Positions 9,601 through 17,831 of a stretch of DNA of 64,000 bases are shown here, one piece after another. This DNA comes from Mucilaginibacter segetis (lineage in GTDB: Bacteria > Bacteroidota > Bacteroidia > Sphingobacteriales > Sphingobacteriaceae), in the NCBI RefSeq assembly GCF_016522075.1, contig NZ_JAEHFW010000002.1, positions 806,001-870,000 of the forward strand. Reading direction: 5' to 3'. The translations under genes and the position numbers were made by a program. Under the pieces are notes generated by a model. The model did not search any database. It saw only the letters and a program-made list of their open reading frames with translations, and was not told the DNA's origin. Positions within the stretch are counted from its first letter, which is position 1; every line of letters begins with the position of its first letter.

Positions 9601-9721
9601 AATTTGCGTTGTGCTTTAGGCTTTTAGCCTTTAGCTCACACTGCAAAGAAAAAGATTTTAAGTTTATATTTTCTTAATAAAGCACAAATATGCCTTTATT
9701 TGCTTAAATAACTAACGGATA

Positions 9722-10501
9722 ATGACATTAGTAAGAGCAAAAAAACATTTAGGCCAACATTTTCTTACTGATAAAAACATCGCCGCAAAAATTGTGGAGA
9801 GCCTGCGCCCTGCAAACAAATATAGGCAGGTGCTTGAGGTTGGCCCGGGGATGGGCATCCTTTCTGATTTCCTGTTGCAAAAAACGGAGTATGAGGTTTT
9901 TTTAATTGATATTGATACTGAATCATACGAGTTTCTGCAAAAAAAATATCCGGAGCTGGGGAGTAAATTGCTTAATGCTGATTTCCTGCAACTCGACTTT
10001 CCTGCAACTTTTGCCCCGCAAATGGCGGTGATAGGAAATTTTCCATACAATATTTCCTCGCAGATACTTTTTAAGGTACTGGATAACCGCAACCAGGTAA
10101 CTGAGGTAGTGGGTATGTTCCAGAAGGAGGTTGCAGAACGTTGTGCCGCCAAACCGGGCAGTAAGGAATATGGCATATTAAGCGTTTTTTTACAGGCCTA
10201 CTACCAGGTAGAGTATTTATTTACAGTTAAAGCCGGAGTTTTTAATCCGCCACCTAAAGTGCTTTCGGCTGTTATCCGCCTTACCCGTAATGAAACTGAA
10301 ACGCTGAACTGCGATGAAAAGTTGTTTTGGCAGGTAGTAAAGGCCGGCTTTAATCAAAGGCGCAAAACTCTGCGTAATGCGTTATCCTCATTGATCAATA
10401 AAGAAAAAATGACCGATAATCCAACGCTCGACCTACGTGCCGAACGCTTAAGCGTACAGGATTTTGTGAAGCTGACAAATGCGGTGGCGGAAAACCGCTG
10501 A
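9722..10501 (+). CDS. rsmA: 16S rRNA (adenine1518/1519-N6)-dimethyltransferase
   Basis: KsgA/RsmA dimethylates two adjacent adenines in helix 45 of 16S rRNA late in 30S assembly. The opening VRAKKHLGQHFLTDKNIA, SAM-binding LEVGPGMGILSDF and catalytic NFPYNISSQI (NLPY-type) are present, and PPPKVLSAVIRL plus FNQRRKTLRNAL close the family pattern. 259 aa is normal. Start is the ATG at 9722. It converges on the EcsC-like gene with a 1-bp gap. Confidence 0.97.
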   Translation: MTLVRAKKHLGQHFLTDKNIAAKIVESLRPANKYRQVLEVGPGMGILSDFLLQKTEYEVFLIDIDTESYEFLQKKYPELGSKLLNADFLQLDFPATFAPQMAVIGNFPYNISSQILFKVLDNRNQVTEVVGMFQKEVAERCAAKPGSKEYGILSVFLQAYYQVEYLFTVKAGVFNPPPKVLSAVIRLTRNETETLNCDEKLFWQVVKAGFNQRRKTLRNALSSLINKEKMTDNPTLDLRAERLSVQDFVKLTNAVAENR

Positions 10502-10502
10502 T

Positions 10503-11066
10503 TCAGCTGATCTGGATTATCACCGGCTCATCCGGCAGTTTTAATTTTTTAACTGATTCCGCCATTCGTTTTACAAATAAATAATTAGTTGTTCCGCCTA
10601 TGGCTGCGCCAACAACAGGTATCAATCTTTCCGCGGTACGCACACCAAACATCATCAATAGTTTTTCTGCAATACCCTCCATCATGGTTTTTGTGACGGC
10701 CACCCCCGCTTCCACCTTAAATGACGTAGCTACAATGGTCATAAACTGTTCAAAGCTTACTTTGTAACTTCCTTTATTATAATAGGTGATGGCCATGGTA
10801 ACCCGGAATTGCTGTGTTATCAGGTTCACAAAATCAACCGGCATACCAACAATCATGGTCAATATACCGCCTGATCCGGCTATCGCCCCCGATCCGGCTG
10901 CCAGATAGGCACACTGGTTAATAAATTTATCCAGCCCCATACGGTCAACTCCTTTTTTAATATTAAGCTGATCTATATGGTTAAATATTTGTTTGAATCC
11001 ATCTTCCGACAGATGCTCTGCATAATTCTTTAATTGCGTGCGCGATTTTTTGAATGGTATTATCAT
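10503..11066 (-). CDS. EcsC-like glycine-zipper protein
   Basis: 187-aa protein with a hydrophobic, glycine-rich middle (AAGSGAIAGSGGILTMIVGMPVD-type region near residues 55-80) and a second glycine-rich stretch VVGAAIGGTTNYLFVKRMA near the C-terminus. This layout resembles the EcsC family (PF12787-type proteins), whose role is poorly defined; some are linked to ABC exporters or toxin-immunity pairs. The start is set at ATG 11066 (MIIPFKKSRTQ); the open frame continues upstream to 11105 but those residues look non-coding. Assignment is by overall pattern and is tentative. Confidence 0.6.
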   Translation of the reverse strand: MIIPFKKSRTQLKNYAEHLSEDGFKQIFNHIDQLNIKKGVDRMGLDKFINQCAYLAAGSGAIAGSGGILTMIVGMPVDFVNLITQQFRVTMAITYYNKGSYKVSFEQFMTIVATSFKVEAGVAVTKTMMEGIAEKLLMMFGVRTAERLIPVVGAAIGGTTNYLFVKRMAESVKKLKLPDEPVIIQIS

Positions 11067-11245
11067 AATTATTACTGATAGGCGTAAGCTCCCTGTAGTT
11101 ATCACTATTAACGTGCCAATTTTTAATAAAACATAAAAGGCATAGTATTATTGGTGCCATTAGTGCATTTGTTTGTCAAAAATTTACTGGTTGATGGGTA
11201 ATGTGCACCATTTTTGTAAGTTCGCTTTATATAATTTTTACTGCA

Positions 11246-12184
11246 TTGAATAATAGTATATTAATCGTTGATGACATACACCCTATTTTTATAGAACGGG
11301 CGGAAACCCTGGGGTACAGTTGCGACTATCAGCCGGATATCAAAGCAGCAGATGCGCTTAACATTTTAAATAATTACGACGGGATGGTTATACGTTCCAA
11401 GTTTTTGGTTGATAAAAGTGCGATAGATATTGCTCCTAATCTGCGCTTTATATGCAGGGCAGGGGCCGGAATGGACAATATTGACGAACCGTACGCCATA
11501 GCCCGTAATATTACGCTGATTAACGCACCGGAAGGTAACTCAGATGCAGTAGGTGAACATGCTATAGCTTTATTGTTGAACTTAATGAATACTATTAACC
11601 TCGCCGATGCACAGGTACGCGCCGGGGTATGGGACCGGGAAGGTAACCGGGGGCACGAGCTTAAAGGTAAAACCGTTGGTATTATAGGCTATGGTCACAT
11701 GGGGCAAAGTTTCGCGAAAAAGCTGTCGGGTTTTGGGGCAGAGGTTATAGCATACGATAAATATAAGACCGGGTTTAGCGATAATTTCGCACGTGAGGTA
11801 AGTATGGAGGAAATAGTGAAGAAAAGTGACGTATTAAGTATACATGTGCCGCTCACTAATGAAACAAACGGACTGGTTGATGATGAGTACCTGCTGCACT
11901 TTAAAAAACCGATATTTTTGATCAATACCTCACGTGGCAAGGTAGTTAAAACTCAGGCCGTACTAAATGCTATTAAACAAAAAAAGGTATTAGGCGCAGG
12001 GCTTGATGTGCTGGAAGTAGAGAAATTTCCCACCCTGGGTGAGCAAACCTGGTTCGATGATTTAAGGAAACAAGGGAAGGTGATATTAACCCCTCATGTA
12101 GCCGGATGGACATTTGACAGCTATCGTAAAATAAGCGAGGTAATGGCGCAAAAACTGGAAGATAGGCGTTTAATCATCCTATAA
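11246..12184 (+). CDS. D-2-hydroxyacid dehydrogenase (SerA/PdxB-like), TTG start
   Basis: NAD-dependent dehydrogenase of the D-isomer-specific 2-hydroxyacid family. The Rossmann motif GIIGYGHMGQSFA and the catalytic trio are present: Arg in NTSRGKVV, Glu in LDVLEVEKFP, His in LTPHVAGWT. CRAGAGMDNID and NAPEGNSDAVGEHA resemble phosphoglycerate dehydrogenases. No ACT or regulatory domain follows (312 aa), so this is a short form; 3-phosphoglycerate is a likely but unproven substrate. I choose TTG 11246 (NNSILIVDDIHPIF), where homology-like sequence begins; the upstream extension to 11201 reads through promoter-like AT-rich DNA. Confidence 0.85.
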   Translation: MNNSILIVDDIHPIFIERAETLGYSCDYQPDIKAADALNILNNYDGMVIRSKFLVDKSAIDIAPNLRFICRAGAGMDNIDEPYAIARNITLINAPEGNSDAVGEHAIALLLNLMNTINLADAQVRAGVWDREGNRGHELKGKTVGIIGYGHMGQSFAKKLSGFGAEVIAYDKYKTGFSDNFAREVSMEEIVKKSDVLSIHVPLTNETNGLVDDEYLLHFKKPIFLINTSRGKVVKTQAVLNAIKQKKVLGAGLDVLEVEKFPTLGEQTWFDDLRKQGKVILTPHVAGWTFDSYRKISEVMAQKLEDRRLIIL

Positions 12185-12277
12185 ATAATGCTGAATTTAA
12201 AAGTGTTAAGTGCTATAGATATTGCGGATATATAGTGGAAACAAATTTTGGTCAGATCCGGTTCCGGCCAAAAAAAT

Positions 12278-12309
12278 TTGGAATTTAAAACTTAAATATC
12301 TTATCTTCG
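12278..12309 (+). promoter_or_regulatory. Candidate greA promoter
   Basis: TTG (12278-12280), 21 bp, then TATCTTCG (12302-12309), one base off the TAnnTTTG consensus. It would start transcription near 12314, about 138 nt before the greA ATG, ahead of two hairpins. Confidence 0.45.
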
Positions 12310-12317
12310 TTTTACAT

Positions 12318-12363
12318 TAAACAAGACTATGGAAGCTTTGCTCACGTAGTCTTGTTTGTTTTT
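12318..12363 (+). promoter_or_regulatory. First hairpin of the greA leader
   Basis: AAACAAGACTA pairs with TAGTCTTGTTT (12319-12329 with 12347-12357), at least 11 bp with a 17-nt loop, followed by a short T-rich run. It begins about 5 nt after the predicted transcription start. It could itself terminate or act as an anti-terminator partner. Confidence 0.5.
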
Positions 12364-12373
12364 AAAGCCATTA

Positions 12374-12412
12374 CGCTCTTCTATTCACCAAAATAGTAGG
12401 GCGGTTTTTTTT
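12374..12412 (+). terminator. Intrinsic terminator in the greA leader
   Basis: CGCTCTTCTATT pairs with AATAGTAGGGCG (one mismatch, one wobble), loop CACCAA, then G and eight Ts (12405-12412). It ends 39 nt before the greA ATG and 228 bp after the preceding gene, a position expected for attenuation rather than ordinary gene-end termination. Confidence 0.7.
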
Positions 12413-12451
12413 GGCGGTAAACGTAAATTAAAAATTCTTAATAATTGTATT

Positions 12452-12925
12452 ATGGCAGAGGTATCGTACTATACCAAAGAGGGTTTAGAAAAATTAAAGG
12501 AAGAATTACAACAATTAAAAACTACAGGTCGCGCTAATATTTCAAAAGCAATTGCCGAGGCCCGTGATAAAGGCGATCTTTCGGAAAATGCTGAATATGA
12601 TGCTGCAAAAGAAGCACAAGGGTTACATGAAGCCAAAATTGCTCAGATGCAGCAGGCGGTGGCTAATGCCCGTTTGCTTGATGAGTCGAAACTGGATGTT
12701 ACCAAGGTTTTGGCTTTATCTATAGTAAAGATAAAAAACCTTAAAAACGGTGCCACCATGTCGTATCAATTAGTGTCTGAAAATGAGGCAGATCTTAAGG
12801 CGGGAAAGCTTTCGGTTGCTTCGCCTATAGCTCAAGGCTTACTGGGTAAAAAAGTTGGTGAAAAAACCGAGATTACAGTACCCGCAGGTAAAATAGAATT
12901 CGAGATACTTGAAATAAGCCGTTAA
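12452..12925 (+). CDS. greA: Transcription elongation factor GreA
   Basis: Rescues backtracked RNA polymerase by stimulating transcript cleavage through the secondary channel. The coiled-coil tip contains the acidic pair in ARDKGDLSENAEYDAAKEAQ (residues about 35-54), and the C-terminal FKBP-like domain ends SPIAQGLLGKKVGEKTEITVPAG. 157 aa from ATG 12452 (MAEVSYYTKEGLEKLKEEL) is the family length; the frame remains open upstream through the leader terminator, which rules out earlier starts. Regulation by leader attenuation is likely (see leader entries). A terminator follows at 12939. Confidence 0.97.
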   Translation: MAEVSYYTKEGLEKLKEELQQLKTTGRANISKAIAEARDKGDLSENAEYDAAKEAQGLHEAKIAQMQQAVANARLLDESKLDVTKVLALSIVKIKNLKNGATMSYQLVSENEADLKAGKLSVASPIAQGLLGKKVGEKTEITVPAGKIEFEILEISR

Positions 12926-12938
12926 TATAACGGTACAG

Positions 12939-12979
12939 ATAAACCGGATGGCTGTTCTTTGCTGCCCGGTTTATTTTTT
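12939..12979 (+). terminator. Terminator after greA
   Basis: ATAAACCGG (12939-12947) pairs with CCGGTTTAT (12966-12974), followed by TTTTTA. Lies between greA and the HIT gene. Confidence 0.65.
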
Positions 12980-13019
12980 ATCTATCGAAACACTTCATGA
13001 ATTAATTTCTTATTTAAAC

Positions 13020-13418
13020 ATGACCATATTTTCCCAAATAGTTGCTGGTGAAATCCCGGCGTATAAAGTAGCCGAAACAAACGATTTTTTAGCTTTTTTA
13101 GATATTAACCCTTTAGCAGAGGGTCATGTGCTGGTTATCCCAAAAAAAGAGATAGATTATCTTTTTGACCTGGATGATCTGACATATAATGCTATGCAGA
13201 TATTCACAAAAATTGTGGCAACTGGCATTAAAGCAGCTATACCTTGTAAAAAAGTGGGTATGGCGGTTGTAGGTCTTGAGGTACCACACGCTCATATTCA
13301 TCTTATTCCGCTAAATAATGTAGATGATCTGAATTTTTCACGGCCAAAACTGTCTTTTACTCCTGACGAGTTACAGGAAACTATGGAAAAAATCCGTGAG
13401 GCTATAAAAAACAGATAA
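13020..13418 (+). CDS. HIT family nucleotide hydrolase
   Basis: Histidine-triad (HINT branch) protein, likely hydrolysing purine nucleoside phosphoramidates or related adenylates. The active-site triad is PHAHIHLIP at about residues 97-105. MTIFSQIVAGEIPAYKVAE is the canonical HINT start, so ATG 13020 is chosen (132 aa). It follows greA by 94 bp with an intervening terminator, a greA-HIT order I recall from other Bacteroidota. The true substrate is unknown. Confidence 0.92.
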   Translation: MTIFSQIVAGEIPAYKVAETNDFLAFLDINPLAEGHVLVIPKKEIDYLFDLDDLTYNAMQIFTKIVATGIKAAIPCKKVGMAVVGLEVPHAHIHLIPLNNVDDLNFSRPKLSFTPDELQETMEKIREAIKNR

Positions 13419-13424
13419 AGGGAG

Positions 13425-14360
13425 TTATATTTCCATTATCTCTTTCTTCTTTTTACTTCGCAATCTTTTAGGTACAAACTCCAGGATCTCATTTTTAAGA
13501 GCCTCTATCATACGTCGTTTTAAAAAGTTCCGGTGTATCACCAGGCTTACTTCTCTTGCAGGCTCAGGACTTTTAAAATACCGCACCTTATCGCGCTGTT
13601 TTTCGTTCATGTCAGCCAGGGCAAGTTCAGGGAGTATTGTAGCGCCATTGTTCATTTCAACCATACGCTTAAGAGTTTCCACGCTGCCGGTATTATATTC
13701 AAAGTGTTGGTAGCCCTTGGTTGCTTTACGCCGCTGGCAAATGTTCAATACCTGTTCGCGCATGCAATGCCCCTCATTAAGTACCCACATTTCCTCCATA
13801 TCAATATCATCTGGGTTAATGGTTTTCTTTTTAAACAGTTTGCTGTTTTTTGATACGTAGGCCACAAAATTTTCATAAAAAACCGGTATCTCCGTTAAAT
13901 GGCTCTCGTGTAGCGGTGTCGACAGGATGCCGCAGTCCAGCGTGCCCAACTTTAGCTGCTGTATAATTTGCTCGGTAGTTTGCTCCCATACTATTAATTT
14001 AACCATAGGATATTTGGCTACAAATCCCTGTATTATTTTTGGTAATATGTAAGGCGATACGGTAGGTATAATGCCCACCTTTAACTCTCCTGAAAGTTCT
14101 TTTTGCCGGTCGGATATGATCTCTTTTATCTTCTCACTTTCAGCTAACAGAACTCTTGCCTGTGCAATTATTTCAATTCCTATCTCTGTTGGTATAACGG
14201 GTTGTTTGCTGCGGTCAAAAATTTTTACACCCAGCGTATCTTCCAGTTTTTGTATCTGCATGCTTAGTGTGGGTTGGGTTACAAAACATTTATCTGCTGC
14301 GGCTACAAAACTTCGGTAGGTATCAACGGCAATAATATATTCAAGCTGAGTAATGGTCAT
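13425..14360 (-). CDS. oxyR: LysR-type peroxide sensor OxyR
   Basis: Transcription activator that senses H2O2 by disulfide formation. The N-terminal winged helix (MTITQLEYIIAVDTYRSF...) is followed by the LysR effector domain. The redox pair is plain: LNEGHCMREQVLNIC has the peroxidatic-type Cys in GHCxRxQ and the resolving Cys nine residues on, matching C199/C208 of E. coli OxyR. 311 aa from ATG 14360. Its promoter box (14385-14392) is 24 nt upstream. Expected targets such as katG or ahpCF are not in the window. It converges with the HIT gene, 6 bp apart. Confidence 0.93.
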   Translation of the reverse strand: MTITQLEYIIAVDTYRSFVAAADKCFVTQPTLSMQIQKLEDTLGVKIFDRSKQPVIPTEIGIEIIAQARVLLAESEKIKEIISDRQKELSGELKVGIIPTVSPYILPKIIQGFVAKYPMVKLIVWEQTTEQIIQQLKLGTLDCGILSTPLHESHLTEIPVFYENFVAYVSKNSKLFKKKTINPDDIDMEEMWVLNEGHCMREQVLNICQRRKATKGYQHFEYNTGSVETLKRMVEMNNGATILPELALADMNEKQRDKVRYFKSPEPAREVSLVIHRNFLKRRMIEALKNEILEFVPKRLRSKKKKEIMEI

Positions 14361-14384
14361 ATCGGCAAATAGATTTAAACTATA

Positions 14385-14392
14385 CAAATATA
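14385..14392 (-). promoter_or_regulatory. -7 box of oxyR
   Basis: Exact TATATTTG on the minus strand, 24 nt before the oxyR ATG. This also excludes the in-frame upstream TTG at 14387, which lies on the box. Confidence 0.55.
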
Positions 14393-14438
14393 AAATGTTT
14401 ATTGATTTTTTCTATTATATGCAGTAAAAGCCGATGTA

Positions 14439-14484
14439 TTTAAAATAGAAACGGCCCTCTATTAAGGGCCGTTTCTATTTTAAA
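14439..14484. terminator. Perfect 20-bp hairpin downstream of glmS
   Basis: Arms 14439-14458 and 14465-14484 are perfectly complementary over 20 bp with loop CTATTA; the GC core is ACGGCCCT/AGGGCCGT with AAAATAGA/TCTATTTT flanks that give a U-run in either direction. It terminates glmS on the minus strand and insulates oxyR. Confidence 0.85.
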
Positions 14485-14497
14485 TAATATAATAAAA

Positions 14498-16333
14498 CTA
14501 TTCTACCGTAACTGATTTCGCCAGATTACGCGGCTGGTCAACATTACAATCTCGCAGCACTGCTATATGATAAGCCAGCAATTGTAACGGTATGGTTGCC
14601 AGCAAAGGCACAAAAGTTTCACCAGTTTGCGGAATTTCGATCACATATTCTGCCATTTCCTTAACATCGGTATCTCCTTCAGATACAATGGCGATCACAT
14701 GGCCGCCCCGGGCTTTTACTTCCTGTATATTACTTACTACCTTCTCGTAGGATGAGTTTTTTGTAGCTATAAATATTACCGGCATATCAGCATCAATTAA
14801 AGCGATCGGCCCATGTTTCATCTCTGCCGCAGGATACCCCTCTGCGTGTATATAGGATATCTCTTTTAGTTTTAATGCGCCTTCCAATGCAACGGGAAAT
14901 GAGCTGCCACGGCCCAGGAAAAGGCAGTTGGTAGAGTCTTTAAAACGTTCCGCTATTATTTTAACCTGCTCGTTTGATAACAGCGCCTTTTCTACCAGAT
15001 CGGGTATCTCATTCAACTCAGTAAGATATTCAACAAATTTACTTTGAGTAATGGTGCCACGCTGCTGTGCAATATAAAAAGCCATTAATGTTAGCACAGT
15101 AACCTGCGCTGTAAATGCTTTGGTGGATGCTACACCAATCTCAGGTCCGGCATGTGTATAAACCCCGGCATGAGTAATGCGTGGTATTGAGGCACCTACT
15201 ACATTGCAAATGCCAAATATGGTAGCCCCTTTTTCTTTAGCCAGTTCAATAGCTGCCATGGTATCTGCAGTTTCTCCGGATTGTGAGATGGCAATAACCA
15301 GGTCCTTTTCACTGATAATAGGATTGCGGTACCTGAATTCTGAAGCGTATTCCACCTCCACAGGTACACGTGCATACTCTTCTATCAGATATTCACCCAC
15401 AAGCCCCGCATGCCATGATGTACCGCAGGCTACAATAATTATGCGGTCAATGTTTTTAAGTTTTTCTACATACTCCTTAATGCCACCTAACTGTACATAA
15501 CCCTCTTTAGGGTAAATACGGCCCCTCATACAATCTCTTATCGATCGTGGCTGCTCATATATTTCCTTAAGCATAAAGTGGTCGAAACCACCCTTCTCAA
15601 GCATTTCCAGCTGTAGCTCAAGCTCCTGTATATAAGGAGTTTGAATGGTGTTGTCGATGTTCTTTATCAGCAGGTCATCGCGTTTTATATAAGCTATTTC
15701 GTTATCATTTAAATAAATAACGTTCTTGGTGTATTCTACAATAGGAGTAGCATCTGACGCCACGAAGTACTCCCCCTTACCTACACCAATTACCATTGGG
15801 CTGCCTTTACGGGCGGCTATCAGTTCATCGGGCGCATCAGCACTCATTATAACTATGGCGTATGCACCAACAACACGGTTAAGGGCAAGGCGTACGGCTT
15901 CGCGCAAATCCAGCCCCGTTTCCTGTTGAATATCCTCCACCAAATGAATTAATACCTCGGTATCAGTATCACTTTTAAAGATATGCCCCTTTGCTAAAAG
16001 CGCTTCTTTAAGTACTACATAGTTTTCAATTATACCATTATGGATGATAGTAAGCTTTCTGTCGCCAGAGGAATGCGGATGGGAATTCCGGTCACTCGGA
16101 GCGCCATGGGTTGCCCAACGGGTGTGCCCCATGCCCGCGGTAGCTGTAAGGTCAATGTCTTTTACAAAATTTTCCAGATCGCTAACCTTACCCGCTTTTT
16201 TGTAAACTTTTAAACCTTTATTATTTAATGCAATTCCTGCACTATCGTACCCGCGGTATTCCAACCGATGTAAACCTTTTATAACAATGGGATAGGCATC
16301 CCTGTAACCTATATAACCTACTATACCGCACAT
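14498..16333 (-). CDS. glmS: Glutamine-fructose-6-phosphate aminotransferase (isomerizing)
   Basis: Makes glucosamine-6-phosphate for peptidoglycan and LPS. The start is ATG 16333 because the next residue must be the N-terminal nucleophile Cys (MCGIVGYIGYRDAYP). The class II glutaminase domain covers about residues 1-230 (RWATHGAPSDRNSHPH, HNGIIENY), then two SIS domains (ACGTSWHAG, ISQSGETADT, GRGSSFPVALEGALKLKEISY, EMKHGPIALI) and the C-terminal PRNLAKSVTVE. 611 aa, normal. No glmS ribozyme-like leader is seen. It ends in a strong hairpin terminator. Confidence 0.97.
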   Translation of the reverse strand: MCGIVGYIGYRDAYPIVIKGLHRLEYRGYDSAGIALNNKGLKVYKKAGKVSDLENFVKDIDLTATAGMGHTRWATHGAPSDRNSHPHSSGDRKLTIIHNGIIENYVVLKEALLAKGHIFKSDTDTEVLIHLVEDIQQETGLDLREAVRLALNRVVGAYAIVIMSADAPDELIAARKGSPMVIGVGKGEYFVASDATPIVEYTKNVIYLNDNEIAYIKRDDLLIKNIDNTIQTPYIQELELQLEMLEKGGFDHFMLKEIYEQPRSIRDCMRGRIYPKEGYVQLGGIKEYVEKLKNIDRIIIVACGTSWHAGLVGEYLIEEYARVPVEVEYASEFRYRNPIISEKDLVIAISQSGETADTMAAIELAKEKGATIFGICNVVGASIPRITHAGVYTHAGPEIGVASTKAFTAQVTVLTLMAFYIAQQRGTITQSKFVEYLTELNEIPDLVEKALLSNEQVKIIAERFKDSTNCLFLGRGSSFPVALEGALKLKEISYIHAEGYPAAEMKHGPIALIDADMPVIFIATKNSSYEKVVSNIQEVKARGGHVIAIVSEGDTDVKEMAEYVIEIPQTGETFVPLLATIPLQLLAYHIAVLRDCNVDQPRNLAKSVTVE

Positions 16334-16432
16334 AATTAACAAATTAGGGTGTTGCAGCAAACATAACTATGATGCAGCAAAAAAGCGTTTATTAGATAAA
16401 CGCTTTTAAACTATAAAATTTTATAAACTTGC

Positions 16433-17815
16433 TTATTTTATTTTAGTATAAATAACATTAAGCTTTATGCTGTAAGGCGAATTATTACCTTGTATAATAA
16501 CGCGATCGGGGTAAGATGCCGTTGGCGAAATATTTACCAGGTTTGTTAAAGCCGGATCTGCCGGAGCAATAAAAGTACCATAATCAACACTTTTACCAAG
16601 CATCAGATCTTGTATATAAGCGGTAACCAGGAAATGATATTCATTAGTGGCCGAGTTGTAGTAACCACCAAAAAACGAAGGCCCGTTAACCCCACGCGGA
16701 TCACTTGTAGAAGCATCTTGCAAACGTATACGTTGTTTAGCCAGATCAAACCGATACATAGTAAGTTTAGGAGCCGGCGCATATGGGATGGTAGTACCCG
16801 GGGCTGGTGTAAGCACCAGTTCGGCCCGGTTAATAATAACGTTGTTCTGTAATGAATCAAACATGTTTTTTACATCCGGAAAACTAATCTTAGCCCTTAA
16901 GCCTGCCAAACCTTGCAAATAAACAAGAGAGTTAGTAGTAGCGGTACTGTTTAAAGCGGTTTGCACCTTTGTACTGTAAACATGTTTTATTTGAGCAGCA
17001 TGACCAGCTGCGGGCACCGGCATGGTTACCACAGCGGTATCCAGGGTTCCGCCATTATTGGTTCTGTAATAAACACTTACTCTTGCCGAATCTAACGTAA
17101 ATAATAGATTGCCTCCGGGGCCGGTAGTTTGCGCTTTATCTAAGTTAATATATAGACCCATAACCGCCGACTGAAATGCATTTATTGACGTGCGCAGGGA
17201 GGCCGGTCCAAATAAATAATATTGTGGGAATGCCGGATCAATAGGGATCCTGATCTGCGGTGCTACCTTTATAAGCGTATCTGGTGCCCCTTTAATAATA
17301 TTATATACGCTTATGGTATCATGCGGGCGGGCTGTAAATGTTTTTGAGCCGAGCAAATCGGTATTATAATTCCATTGTTTGTTATTATAATAAGTTTTAT
17401 TTGACAAAAAACGCTCATTTAGCTGATGTACATCAACCTTGAATTTTGAAGTTAACGAATCGCCATAAAAACCTTCGGCATAAGGTAAAATTAATCTTAC
17501 TGAATCAATAGTTATTACGCCGGTTGGTAAAGTATAGGAGGTATTACCAGGTAACGTAAGTGCTGTAGCTATACTTGATTCAGTTGTGCCAAATTCCGGA
17601 TCGTTGAAATAGGCTAACGGTGTTTTAGCAAGCCCCGTTGTTGATACGGTATCTTCTAATACAGTATTAATAACAATATTGGAATCAACAACCATGCTTC
17701 CGTGTAATTGGTTGGCATCATCAACCCCCAGCCCAATGGCATCCTGGTTTTTACAGCTATTCAAAATAAAAAGACTTATTAACAGGGTTAATAAGCCTAA
17801 TTTGGAAAATTTCAT
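16433..17815 (-). CDS. DUF4270 family lipoprotein
   Basis: Surface or periplasmic lipoprotein of the DUF4270 family, known only by its distribution in Bacteroidota. The lipobox is LFILNSC (mature Cys near residue 21), followed by KNQDAIGLGVD, and the body is a long series of beta-rich segments with the VITIDSVRLILPY-type motif typical of the family. 460 aa from ATG 17815 (MKFSKLGLLTLL). It sits between glmS and the glycogen-synthase-like gene, 16 bp from the latter, suggesting co-transcription. Function unknown; no catalytic motif is visible. Confidence 0.8.
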   Translation of the reverse strand: MKFSKLGLLTLLISLFILNSCKNQDAIGLGVDDANQLHGSMVVDSNIVINTVLEDTVSTTGLAKTPLAYFNDPEFGTTESSIATALTLPGNTSYTLPTGVITIDSVRLILPYAEGFYGDSLTSKFKVDVHQLNERFLSNKTYYNNKQWNYNTDLLGSKTFTARPHDTISVYNIIKGAPDTLIKVAPQIRIPIDPAFPQYYLFGPASLRTSINAFQSAVMGLYINLDKAQTTGPGGNLLFTLDSARVSVYYRTNNGGTLDTAVVTMPVPAAGHAAQIKHVYSTKVQTALNSTATTNSLVYLQGLAGLRAKISFPDVKNMFDSLQNNVIINRAELVLTPAPGTTIPYAPAPKLTMYRFDLAKQRIRLQDASTSDPRGVNGPSFFGGYYNSATNEYHFLVTAYIQDLMLGKSVDYGTFIAPADPALTNLVNISPTASYPDRVIIQGNNSPYSIKLNVIYTKIK

Positions 17816-17831
17816 ATATAGTTTTAAAGCT

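Noticed and set aside
9712..10176. 154-codon open frame on the minus strand
   Set aside because: It lies wholly within rsmA on the opposite strand and has no family-like sequence; a shadow of the real gene.
12356..12451. Upstream extension of the greA frame
   Set aside because: It would translate through a GC stem with eight Ts, and GreA proteins begin at the ATG used here.
14401..14497. Possible riboswitch or ribozyme near glmS
   Set aside because: The hairpin is downstream of glmS, and no extended structured leader lies upstream of its start at 16333.
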